From Candidatus Omnitrophota bacterium (GTDB taxonomy: Bacteria > Omnitrophota > Gorgyraeia > Gygaellales > Profunditerraquicolaceae): 6,297 nucleotides of DNA. The DNA lies in assembly GCA_017995695.1 (NCBI GenBank), contig JAGOIJ010000098.1, positions 1-6,297 of the forward strand. The letters run 5' to 3'. Position 1 is the first letter of the stretch. Each line of letters begins with the position of its first letter. Shown here piece by piece: positions 1-6,183 of the stretch. Below the pieces are notes generated by a model. That model was not told where the DNA came from and ran no database searches. It saw only the letters and a list, made by a program, of their open reading frames with translations. A program made the translations under genes and the position numbers.

Positions 1-1319
1 GGATCATAGAGTGGGCTAAAAGGATCACGATAGCGCCAAAACATATGCTGTATGGCATCAGTCGCTTCAAAATAACAAAAGAGGATGCCCGAATCGACTT
101 TACGCAATTCCTGATCTAACATCTTTTTCTTCCCCTCAAAGATATCCTTAACCTGCTCAAGGAAAGCCGACTCTGGAAGTAAACCTTCACTCAACGAGTG
201 CGATTCAAAAGGCGCTCCTTGCGTGTAAAAAAGGCCAATATTTTCTGCTAACGCTCTGCTGAAATCTTGCGGATGAGATATCGTAAAAAATGGAGCTCGG
301 GGATCAAAATTAATCGGGCTGATATAAAGCTGGAATTCCGGCTGGACCTGCACAAGATATAGCTTAACAATACACTTCATAGTGCGCAAGAAGCCTAAGC
401 GAAACGTCACCTCCTGCCAATCGCTCCATTCACCCTGGGGGAGCTTAAATGATTTTCCCTGGTATTCGATGACTACTGAATCCGCTCCCTTCTGCTGCAC
501 AACCTTAAAAGGAACGGTAGTCTCTTTTGGCGCGCCCCCCCATTTCGCGATGCGCGGTCCAATAAAACGCAATGTCATCAAAGGAGATTTTGTAACATGC
601 AATATCTTTCCAGAGCCGCCCAACTGATGGCCGGCGCTGTTAGACGTATATAAGGTAAAGGTGCCAAACGTACCTATCGCATCCGGCACTCCCATCCCAG
701 AGAGCATCCTCCCATACAACTTATCAGGAGGAAAAGTCACCGGATGAGTGATAATGGTAGAATGTATTTTCTTGTCTGAGGCATAATTCCAAAAACACTT
801 GCTGCGCATAAGCCTGCGACGCTCAGAAGATTTAGTGCCGGACAATGAAAGTTTTAGCGCATAGGTCTTTGGATCACGGATAATAAACTCAAAGATGCCA
901 TGCTTACCGGGGTTTTTACCCGTCGCCAAAGATGACCAAGCCGTAGGAGATTGCGGAGGATTCGTGGTTGCTAACCGCCGATAGGTCCCTTGTTCCTTCA
1001 AGCGAGCAAAATGCGGCAATCTGCCTGACTGCATCATCGGCTCAATAATCTCCGGGCTTAATCCGTCAAATCCCAAAATGATAATCTTATTTTTGAATAC
1101 GCCTTCTGTTCTTTTCATTGTCACTCCTGCAATGGCAAACCCTAGTATGATGCAGATTATACACCCAAATACTAATTTTTTGTTTTTCTTTATAAAAAAA
1201 GGGATTTTCTTCATAAAAGAAAGAAATAACCCTAGCGAACCAAGAATCAAAGCAATAAGCCATCCCCCGGCTGATAAAAAAGTAAATCCCGTTCCAGGAT
1301 CAATATATCCTAATCGCAA
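1..1319 (-). CDS. Membrane-anchored AlkP-superfamily phosphohydrolase/phosphomutase-like protein, 3'-truncated by the window edge
   Basis: About 439 codons are visible with no in-frame stop; the C-terminus lies left of position 1. An N-terminal YIDPGTG motif (residues 5-11) leads into two hydrophobic segments (about 12-36 and 49-67) separated by a lysine-rich loop. The catalytic domain begins at ILGFDGL, where D85 is a predicted metal ligand. PPQSPTAW (121-128) aligns with the nucleophile region of type I phosphodiesterases, which makes S124 the likely nucleophile. ATGKNPGKHGIF follows. DAIQH (D421, H425) supplies further predicted metal ligands. The pattern matches COG3379 predicted AlkP-superfamily hydrolases. 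The substrate is unknown; phosphate esters, sulfate esters and phosphoryl transfer are all possible in this superfamily. I chose the TTG start at 1319 because an in-frame TGA lies just upstream in the cysN tail, a purine-rich Shine-Dalgarno sequence precedes the TTG, and it keeps the whole membrane head. ATG at 1118 (M68) would remove both helices. It is last in a run with cysN, 11 nt away. Confidence 0.87.
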   Translation of the reverse strand, partial: MRLGYIDPGTGFTFLSAGGWLIALILGSLGLFLSFMKKIPFFIKKNKKLVFGCIICIILGFAIAGVTMKRTEGVFKNKIIILGFDGLSPEIIEPMMQSGRLPHFARLKEQGTYRRLATTNPPQSPTAWSSLATGKNPGKHGIFEFIIRDPKTYALKLSLSGTKSSERRRLMRSKCFWNYASDKKIHSTIITHPVTFPPDKLYGRMLSGMGVPDAIGTFGTFTLYTSNSAGHQLGGSGKILHVTKSPLMTLRFIGPRIAKWGGAPKETTVPFKVVQQKGADSVVIEYQGKSFKLPQGEWSDWQEVTFRLGFLRTMKCIVKLYLVQVQPEFQLYISPINFDPRAPFFTISHPQDFSRALAENIGLFYTQGAPFESHSLSEGLLPESAFLEQVKDIFEGKKKMLDQELRKVDSGILFCYFEATDAIQHMFWRYRDPFSPLYD

Positions 1320-1323
1320 TCGA

Positions 1324-1332
1324 CCCCCCCTT
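1324..1332 (-). promoter_or_regulatory. Ribosome binding site supporting a TTG start
   Basis: On the minus strand AAGGGGGGG lies 4 nt before the TTG at 1319. Its two A residues are the last bases of the cysN TAA stop, so translation of the two genes may be coupled. The run of seven Gs is prone to sequencing or replication slippage, but it lies outside both reading frames. The site is the main local support for the TTG start. Its function is inferred. Confidence 0.5.
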
Positions 1333-2560
1333 AAACAACAACCCCAACGCCCTCAAGAATGTTTTCTCTTTCTACCACTATCCTGCCTAAAGCGGGGATA
1401 AAAGAAAACGGCTCAACCGCTATAGGATAATCCGAGCATAAAGTAACACGACCGGCTTCGTTAACGAGCAGTCGCGGCGAGCTCTCCTCTATGGAAAGGA
1501 GCGTGGCAGTATTAATCCTACGATCTATCTTCTGAACGCACACGCTCGTTTCCTGCGTTGCGCAGCGCAGCGTTAATCTGTCATTCGGCAATAACGGCTT
1601 TAAAGATGTCCAGAAAATATCTGCTGAAATAGTGGTTGTAACGCGCGGGAGTACTTTTGTTTCCGAGATAACATCCCCGCGCTTCAGAGATAAAGAACCT
1701 TCTAACAATAAACCAATGCTCTCTTGGGCAACCGCCTTTGTTTTATTGCGTAAGAAATATTGTAAAGATTTGATCCGCGCCTTTTGCTGTGAAGTCACAA
1801 TTACCACTTCCTCACCCTTGCGTATTACACCGGAAAGAACCTTCCCAACAATACTCTTGCCTGCATCTGTCTCATAGATATCCTGAACACAAAAACGCAT
1901 AGGCAAATGCGCATGCTTCTTTGCTACCCTGAATCTATCGATGGCCTCAAGAAGCGCCGGGCCTTTATACCAAGCCGTAGTTTTTGATCGATGCACAACA
2001 TTATATCCTTTTGCTGCTGAAATAGGAATGACCGGGATCGGCGCTTGACTAACAGGAGCAAAAAATTCCCTGAATTCTACTGCTATCTTCTCATACTGTT
2101 GCTGGGTTGTTGACCCGGTTAAATCTATCTTATTAACCGCTATAATGACTTTGGTGATACCGAGCATTTTTAACAAATAGGCGTGGCGCTTACTCTGCTC
2201 TTGCGTTCCCTCTTGGATATCAACGATCAACACAGCCGCATCTGCGGCGCTTGCTCCCGTAAGCATATTCTGAATAAGCTCAATGTGCCCTGGGGTATCA
2301 ATAATAATATACGGCCGCTTTTTTACCGTAAAAAAGATTTGCGCTGTATCAATCGTTTTATGCTGCTGACGCTCCTCTTTAAGCTGATCAACAAGATACG
2401 CAAGCTCTGCCTCGCCGCCAAGCTCCTGCGCAATGCGCTTTAATTCGCGTATCTTATCTTGAGATAACGAACGGGTTTCAAGCAGAATCCTGCCAATAAG
2501 GGTTGATTTGCCATGGTCCACTGAACCGGCAAAAACAATCTTCATGGGTTGGTTGTACAT
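1331..2560 (-). CDS. cysN: Sulfate adenylyltransferase subunit 1-like GTPase (CysN family)
   Basis: CysN is the regulatory GTPase of heterodimeric ATP sulfurylase. GTP hydrolysis drives CysD to make APS from ATP and sulfate in the cytoplasm. Visible motifs: P-loop GSVDHGKST (12-20), switch I HKTID (67-71), DTPGH (88-92), NKID (143-146) and SAAKGYN (181-187). The CysN-typical WYKGPALLEAI follows, then two beta-barrel domains ending in a GRIVVERENIL segment. At 409 residues it is shorter than E. coli CysN (about 475) and far shorter than NodQ, so no APS kinase domain is fused. Switch I reads ERQQHKTID where enteric CysN has EREQGITID, and DTPGHIELIQNM replaces DTPGHEQYTRNM. This points to a divergent subfamily rather than decay, because the nucleotide-binding motifs are intact. 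It follows cysD after 34 nt. The Shine-Dalgarno is weak, and ATG at 2545 (M6) is an alternative start. Confidence 0.9.
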   Translation of the reverse strand: MYNQPMKIVFAGSVDHGKSTLIGRILLETRSLSQDKIRELKRIAQELGGEAELAYLVDQLKEERQQHKTIDTAQIFFTVKKRPYIIIDTPGHIELIQNMLTGASAADAAVLIVDIQEGTQEQSKRHAYLLKMLGITKVIIAVNKIDLTGSTTQQQYEKIAVEFREFFAPVSQAPIPVIPISAAKGYNVVHRSKTTAWYKGPALLEAIDRFRVAKKHAHLPMRFCVQDIYETDAGKSIVGKVLSGVIRKGEEVVIVTSQQKARIKSLQYFLRNKTKAVAQESIGLLLEGSLSLKRGDVISETKVLPRVTTTISADIFWTSLKPLLPNDRLTLRCATQETSVCVQKIDRRINTATLLSIEESSPRLLVNEAGRVTLCSDYPIAVEPFSFIPALGRIVVERENILEGVGVVV

Positions 2561-2594
2561 AGTTATGCTAGGCTCGCCACGCTTGCGGGAACGC

Positions 2595-3395
2595 CTACAT
2601 ATAACCGAGACTGCGCAGTTTTTGCATAGTATAGGTATCTTCTTTGTCTTGCGCGCGGCCGCTGCGTTCAGCCACCTCGGTTACTTCTAATTCTCTGACT
2701 ATTTTCTTAATCGTATCAGCGTGGGAATCGACCGGCGCGCAGCATGGCTGACAACCAATGCTACGATACCGCTTGCCTTGATAAGCAAAATATAGATTAA
2801 TAACAGGAATTTTTTCGCGCGCAATATACCGCCAGATATCGAGCTCAGTCCACTGCAACATAGGGTGAATCCGCATATGCTGCTGGCCTTCTGTCTGTGC
2901 CTTATAGAAATCCCACAACTCCGGACGCTGCTGTTGATACCTCCAACTAAAATCCGACTCGCGCAAAGAAAAATATCGTTCTTTCGCCCTGATGCCATGC
3001 TCATCTCTTCTGATAGCTAAAAGTAAAGCCTTAAAAGAATACTCTGCAATAGTGCGTTTAAGCGCTTCTGTTTTTAACGCATTGCAACAAGCGAGCTTTT
3101 CTTTTTCAGGAGACATCCCCTGCCTTAAAGACTCATCGTTCCTGCTGATAACAAGCTGCACATTCCACTTTTTTGCGTACTCATCCCTAAACGCATAAAT
3201 CTCTTTAAATTTATAGCTCGTATCAATGTGGACAACCGGGAAAGGAATCTTGCCAAAAAATGCTTTGCGCGTGAGCCAAAGCAACGTTGTAGAGTCTTTG
3301 CCCATAGACCAAAGCAGGGCGATGTTGCGGAAGCGCGCATACGCTTCTCGGATGATATAAATCGAATTATGTTCCAACTCTTCAAGATAATCCAT
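2595..3395 (-). CDS. cysD: Sulfate adenylyltransferase subunit 2-like PP-loop protein (CysD family)
   Basis: This is the predicted catalytic ATP sulfurylase subunit, forming APS and pyrophosphate together with CysN. It belongs to the PP-loop family: SMGKDST (30-36) is the pyrophosphate loop. FPVVHIDTSYKF (52-63), RRDEHGIRAKER (129-140), QRPELW (156-161), WTELDIWRYI (182-191) and a C-terminal AERSGRAQDKE match CysD. It has 266 residues against about 302 in E. coli; part of the difference is a missing insertion before the RYRSIGC segment. It carries CC at 103-104 within CCNALKTEAL and CQPCC at 215-219. This is the cysteine arrangement of iron-sulfur APS/PAPS reductases (CysH), and E. coli CysD lacks it. 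The strict CysD motifs and the adjacent cysN argue against a plain reductase, but a broader 'PAPS reductase family' label is possible. The ATG has an AAGG site 6 nt upstream. Confidence 0.88.
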   Translation of the reverse strand: MDYLEELEHNSIYIIREAYARFRNIALLWSMGKDSTTLLWLTRKAFFGKIPFPVVHIDTSYKFKEIYAFRDEYAKKWNVQLVISRNDESLRQGMSPEKEKLACCNALKTEALKRTIAEYSFKALLLAIRRDEHGIRAKERYFSLRESDFSWRYQQQRPELWDFYKAQTEGQQHMRIHPMLQWTELDIWRYIAREKIPVINLYFAYQGKRYRSIGCQPCCAPVDSHADTIKKIVRELEVTEVAERSGRAQDKEDTYTMQKLRSLGYM

Positions 3396-3401
3396 GTTAA
3401 A

Positions 3402-3405
3402 CCTT
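3402..3405 (-). promoter_or_regulatory. Ribosome binding site of cysD
   Basis: AAGG on the minus strand lies 6 nt before the ATG at 3395, inside the 45-nt gap after the desaturase stop. The spacing is normal and supports the chosen start. Confidence 0.5.
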
Positions 3406-3440
3406 ATACCATGATTCTATGAAATCAGTCTGCGTCCAAC

Positions 3441-4346
3441 CTAGCGCCCAATTACCATAGCTAATAGAATGCGGCTATAATCCCGCAGGGTAATACGTAC
3501 CGCGTTTTGCGGCAAAGCGAATCTTCCGGGGAAAGGGCGGGAATGAATTGAAACCTGCGTGTGGTGCAGCACGTGCTCGCGCGAATCATTGTGGGTGAGA
3601 AAAAGAAAGAACTTCTCTGCCCAGCCGCGCGCGGCGAGATTACGCGTAGCAACGTTACGCTCATGCCAATCGCCGGCGACTATCAAGCTGCCATGTTCGA
3701 TTAATTGCGAATGATGCAATATCAATGAGCCAAACCACAATACCAATACATAGGAAAACACGATATCCTTGGGCGAAATAGAAAAAACAATATGAGAAGC
3801 AAAACCCAGAGCTGTTAGATAAAATACCCACATAAGCATTGCAAGCAGTAAACTCGCGATTCGATATTTCTTGCGAAAAGGCTCCCTGCTTATCATCGCT
3901 AACGTCTGGGCAAAGACTAAAACAACAATGCCAAAGATTATTTCACCGTTGTTAAGTATTATCCGAGCAAGGCGGGATTTGATCTGGCCAAAAGGATGGA
4001 ACTCAGCATCAGCCCACGAATTCACCTGCGCATGATGCGACCCATGCAATAACCGATAGATCTGCGGATCGGTTACCAGCATCCAAGAGAATGCCCGGTA
4101 GAAAAAACCATGCGGGATCGCTGGCACATACTTATGCCAACACTCATGCATCAAAAAACCTAATCCGGTAAATAAATAGACGCCGGGGAATACCATAAGT
4201 AGTAATCCCCACACAACACTTTGTGACCAAATCAACGGAAGGAAGAATAAGTACGCCGGCCAAGCAAAAAGCAGCGCATAATACTGCCATGCTTGACGCC
4301 TTAAAAGATTTTCAGAGATAACTAATTGGGCTGGGTCGTTATTCAT
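3441..4346 (-). CDS. Membrane fatty acid desaturase family protein
   Basis: It is an integral-membrane di-iron desaturase/hydroxylase homologue (PF00487 type), expected to introduce a double bond or hydroxyl into an acyl chain or related lipid. The family's histidine clusters are present; numbering counts from the TTG at 4352: HECWH (69-73), HGSHH (103-107) and HVLHH (259-263). HHSQLIEH (212-219), ERNVATRNL (230-238) and H253 add to the match. Hydrophobic stretches at about 24-42, 46-68, 135-153, 164-188 and 196-212 fit a protein with several membrane spans. The length of about 300 residues is usual. I prefer ATG at 4346 (M3) as start; TTG at 4352 directly follows an in-frame TAA codon and is only two codons longer. 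No clear Shine-Dalgarno is seen. It leads the run with cysD and cysN. The substrate and regiochemistry cannot be read from the sequence, and a ketolase or hydroxylase is possible. Confidence 0.85.
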   Translation of the reverse strand: MNNDPAQLVISENLLRRQAWQYYALLFAWPAYLFFLPLIWSQSVVWGLLLMVFPGVYLFTGLGFLMHECWHKYVPAIPHGFFYRAFSWMLVTDPQIYRLLHGSHHAQVNSWADAEFHPFGQIKSRLARIILNNGEIIFGIVVLVFAQTLAMISREPFRKKYRIASLLLAMLMWVFYLTALGFASHIVFSISPKDIVFSYVLVLWFGSLILHHSQLIEHGSLIVAGDWHERNVATRNLAARGWAEKFFLFLTHNDSREHVLHHTQVSIHSRPFPGRFALPQNAVRITLRDYSRILLAMVIGR

Positions 4347-4349
4347 AAG

Positions 4350-4364
4350 CAAGCGTTACGCTTG
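4350..4364. repeat. 15-bp perfect inverted repeat at the desaturase start
   Basis: CAAGCGT and ACGCTTG form 7-bp arms around one central base, ending 3 nt before the ATG at 4346. As RNA it could form a 5-bp stem with a 5-nt loop, right where the ribosome would bind. As DNA it has operator-like symmetry. Either role is inference. Confidence 0.45.
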
Positions 4365-4461
4365 TTCTAGTGGTGTCGACGCTGTGCTCGCTGCTCGGCT
4401 TGTCGCCTCGCCACACTCACACAGCATCCGTAGCCCGTGCATCTGCGTTCTGCAGTTCTAG
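4364..4461. repeat. GC-rich structured intergenic segment flanked by GTTCTAG direct repeats
   Basis: GTTCTAG occurs at 4364-4370 and at 4455-4461; both copies are followed by one differing base and then GG. The 84 nt between them are richer in GC than the surroundings and non-coding. The left half contains recurring GCGAG/GAGC-like words on the minus strand. GACGCTGTG (4378-4386) and CACAGCATC (4420-4428) form a 9-bp inverted repeat that is fully paired in minus-strand RNA, with one G-U pair. The arrangement resembles a small non-autonomous repeat element with a target duplication. A structured untranslated leader of the desaturase-cys run is equally possible. No promoter is recognisable inside. 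Confidence 0.4.
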
Positions 4462-4482
4462 GGGGAAGGATGACAAAGGAAA

Positions 4483-5409
4483 TCATCCGCATAACTCTCC
4501 AAGCGTCATAGAAATGGTTTGCTGTTCCCTTAAAAATTCAAACCATTGTTTATATAAATCGGGATCCTGCACAAAATCATCCGGATGAATAACTACGCCG
4601 AATATCCCTTCCTTGGTAGACAAATATTCTTGTTTCAGTTGAGCCAAAGAAGCAGATCTCCGGAGAGAGTCACCTCTGGGCAACAATGCAACCCCTCCCA
4701 ATTTCGTAACAGGATGATTATTCAGCATTATTGTCCGAGGAAGCGAAATAGCTGTTTCCAAACGCCTTCCCCCTCCTTCACAAACTGGGCCATCAGGCCA
4801 GTCAATAGCCCCTCCGGACATGGTGACTGTTTTGATGTCGCCAAGCTTACTTAAGACTGACATATATTGGTTCATAGTTTGAGGGTATTTGCTATCTTCC
4901 AACAAACGATTCCAGTATTGAAGCAGCACGGGCTTTTCCTCGGTGCACTTCTCTTTTATTTTGAGTAAATCTGATTTGTTGATTTCCAAGTTGGTATAAC
5001 CATCCCAAACACACATCGTTCTATCAATCTCGGATAAAGCATGATGATGGCCACCGATTTCATGACCTTCACCTCGCCAAGCCTTAATTTGATTCATTTT
5101 ACTTGAATCCTTGAGAATCATTTCCACCCATTGAGGCGTAAAAAGCAACGTTGTCTTAATGCCGTATTGATCCGCGTAGCTGACTAGTTTCCTTAATTGC
5201 GAAAACATTCTCTCCGTGGCCGTTGTCGGCTCCATGTGGATCTCAAAGAACGATTGCCTAGGCGCGACCTGCCCTCGCGCAATCGCATTCGATCTCTGCT
5301 TCTTTGCTAAAGTTAATGCAGTAGCAGCCGACTGATCAATAACCAATGCTCCGGTTAAAAAAAACATTATCAGAATAATGAATACATCTATAAATCTTTT
5401 TCTGTTCAT
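4483..5409 (-). CDS. Membrane-anchored polysaccharide deacetylase-like (NodB-fold) protein
   Basis: Residues 1-6 are basic and about 7-24 are hydrophobic, giving an N-terminal signal anchor, so the remaining 280 residues are probably outside the cytoplasm. The domain resembles NodB-fold carbohydrate deacetylases. FFEIHMEP (54-61) ends the first strand, KTTLLFTPQWV (85-95) the second, GHEIGGHHH (115-123) gives the metal-binding histidines and GVVIHPDDF (271-279) the late histidine motif. WDGYTN (135-140) is another apparently conserved patch. The canonical TFDDGP motif is replaced by EIHMEP, so the usual aspartate pair is absent and E56, H58 or E60 may take its place. It is therefore a divergent relative, and the reaction cannot be assigned. 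Four cysteines (133, 155, 210, 307) could form disulfides. It has 308 residues and no clear Shine-Dalgarno. It is separated from the desaturase by about 130 nt and from the upstream tRNA-Ser by 54 nt. Confidence 0.72.
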   Translation of the reverse strand: MNRKRFIDVFIILIMFFLTGALVIDQSAATALTLAKKQRSNAIARGQVAPRQSFFEIHMEPTTATERMFSQLRKLVSYADQYGIKTTLLFTPQWVEMILKDSSKMNQIKAWRGEGHEIGGHHHALSEIDRTMCVWDGYTNLEINKSDLLKIKEKCTEEKPVLLQYWNRLLEDSKYPQTMNQYMSVLSKLGDIKTVTMSGGAIDWPDGPVCEGGGRRLETAISLPRTIMLNNHPVTKLGGVALLPRGDSLRRSASLAQLKQEYLSTKEGIFGVVIHPDDFVQDPDLYKQWFEFLREQQTISMTLGELCG

Positions 5410-5417
5410 AACTACGT

Positions 5418-5429
5418 TTGCTTTAGCAA
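5418..5429. repeat. Short inverted repeat in the deacetylase leader
   Basis: TTGCT and AGCAA are separated by 2 nt and lie between the predicted -10 element and the ATG at 5409. It could be an operator half-site pair or chance. No regulator is known from this window. Confidence 0.25.
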
Positions 5430-5445
5430 TCCGCCTCGTTCTACA

Positions 5446-5454
5446 ATTGTATCA
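5446..5454 (-). promoter_or_regulatory. Possible extended -10 promoter for the deacetylase gene
   Basis: On the minus strand TGATACAAT matches the extended -10 pattern TGnTATAAT with one mismatch. No good -35 hexamer is seen 17 nt upstream, where the tRNA-Ser 3' end lies; extended -10 promoters can do without one. Transcription would start near 5438, leaving a leader of about 30 nt before the ATG at 5409. Inferred from pattern only. Confidence 0.35.
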
Positions 5455-5463
5455 ATGCATGAA

Positions 5464-5552
5464 CGGAGAGGCTGGGATTTGAACCCAGGGACCCAGTTTC
5501 CCAGGTCAACTCATTAGCAGTGAGTTGCATTCGACCACTCTGCCACCTCTCC
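5464..5552 (-). tRNA. tRNA-Ser (anticodon GCU)
   Basis: It is an 89-nt class II tRNA read on the minus strand. The acceptor stem GGAGAGG pairs with CCTCTCC, and the discriminator base is G, as expected for serine. The anticodon stem ACTCA/TGAGT encloses the loop CTGCTAA, giving anticodon GCU for AGC and AGU codons. A long variable arm (CCTGGGAAACTGGG region) and the T arm with GGTTCAAATCC are present. CCA is not encoded. It lies 30 nt after the tadA stop codon on the same strand, so a shared transcript with tadA and processing by RNase P are plausible. Confidence 0.96.
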
Positions 5553-5575
5553 ATAAATTTCCTTCTATCAACACC

Positions 5576-5592
5576 AAAGAAATTATTTCTTT
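5576..5592. repeat. AT-rich palindrome across the tadA stop codon
   Basis: AAAGAAAT and ATTTCTTT flank a single base, and the symmetry includes the TAA stop at 5583. The arms hold only one G-C pair each, so a stable hairpin or terminator is unlikely. It may be only a by-product of the lysine-rich C-terminal codons. Confidence 0.3.
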
Positions 5593-6062
5593 CTTTTTTT
5601 CTCAAAAAAACCACTTAAGAGCGATCCGCATTCTTTGGCCATAATTCCGCCGGTTACCTTAATGCGATGATTAAGCTTCGTGTTGTGCGCGATGTTGATC
5701 ACCGAACCGCAAGCGCCGGTCTTCGGATCTTTGGCGCCAAAATAGATATGCTTAATGCGAGAAAGCACCAGAGCCCCTGCGCACATACTGCAAGGCTCAA
5801 TTGTAACATAGATAGAAGCGTCGTTCAACCACTTTGTCCCCAGAAAGTTCGTCGCTGACGTAAGCGCAAGCATCTCCGCATGGGCAGTAGGATCCTTGAG
5901 CCGCTCAATCTGGTTATGGCCGCGCGCAATGACCTTGCCTTCATGAACAACAACCGCTCCCACAGGAACCTCATCTTCATCAAAGGCCCTTTGAGCTTGC
6001 TTGAGGGCTTCCAACATAAACATTTCATCAATTTTAGCTATTGATTTTAATTTTTCAGCCAT
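5583..6062 (-). CDS. tadA: tRNA adenosine(34) deaminase TadA
   Basis: TadA is a zinc-dependent deaminase that converts A34 of tRNA-Arg(ACG) to inosine, letting one tRNA read CGU, CGC and CGA. The cytidine/deoxycytidylate deaminase fold is clear: EVPVGAVVV (31-39), N50, HAE (61-63, with H61 as zinc ligand and E63 as proton shuttle) and PCSMC (90-94, with C91 and C94 as zinc ligands). GALVLSRI and a DPKTGACGS segment are typical of TadA. It has 159 residues, normal for the bacterial homodimeric enzyme, and a lysine-rich C-terminus. The start at 6062 gives about 13 residues before the conserved FMLEAL; M14 or M16 could also serve, and no start has a strong Shine-Dalgarno. Its substrate tRNA gene lies 47 nt upstream on the same strand and tRNA-Ser follows 30 nt downstream. 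No residue expected for activity is missing. Confidence 0.95.
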   Translation of the reverse strand: MAEKLKSIAKIDEMFMLEALKQAQRAFDEDEVPVGAVVVHEGKVIARGHNQIERLKDPTAHAEMLALTSATNFLGTKWLNDASIYVTIEPCSMCAGALVLSRIKHIYFGAKDPKTGACGSVINIAHNTKLNHRIKVTGGIMAKECGSLLSGFFEKKRKK

Positions 6063-6109
6063 AAGTCTTAAGCTTCAGATAAAAAGCCCATAACCAACAA
6101 TAAAAAAAA

Positions 6110-6183
6110 TGCGCCCAGCAGGATTTGAACCTGCAACAACCAGCTCCGTAGGCTGATGCTCTATCCAATTGAGCTATGGGCGC
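6110..6183 (-). tRNA. tRNA-Arg (anticodon ACG), substrate of TadA
   Basis: It is a 74-nt cloverleaf on the minus strand. Acceptor arms GCGCCCA and TGGGCGC pair perfectly, with discriminator A. The D arm contains TAGCTCAATTGGATAGAGC. The anticodon stem TCAGC/GCTGG (one G-U pair) encloses the loop CTACGGA, giving anticodon ACG, which is read as ICG after deamination. The T arm GCAGG TTCAAAT CCTGC is intact. CCA is not encoded; eight Ts follow the discriminator. The gene precedes tadA by 47 nt on the same strand. Its first 14 nt and upstream flank are repeated at 6243-6297. Confidence 0.96.

Noticed and set aside
382..627. Plus-strand reading frame of 81 codons
   Set aside because: It is antisense to the AlkP-superfamily domain, which translates continuously on the minus strand with family motifs.
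1078..1401. Plus-strand reading frame of 107 codons
   Set aside because: It is antisense to the AlkP membrane head and the cysN tail. Its composition follows the complementary codons, and both minus-strand frames have clear homology.
4468..4488. Rho-independent terminator after the deacetylase
   Set aside because: GGATGA and TCATCC form only a 6-bp stem overlapping the stop codon, and the bases after it are TTCCCCCT, not a T tract.
4370..4588. Plus-strand reading frame across the desaturase-deacetylase gap
   Set aside because: Half of it is antisense to the deacetylase; the rest is the repeat-like GC-rich segment. The product shows no recognisable features.
4585..4854. Plus-strand reading frame of 89 codons
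   Set aside because: It lies wholly antisense to the deacetylase-like gene and its product matches nothing I recognise.
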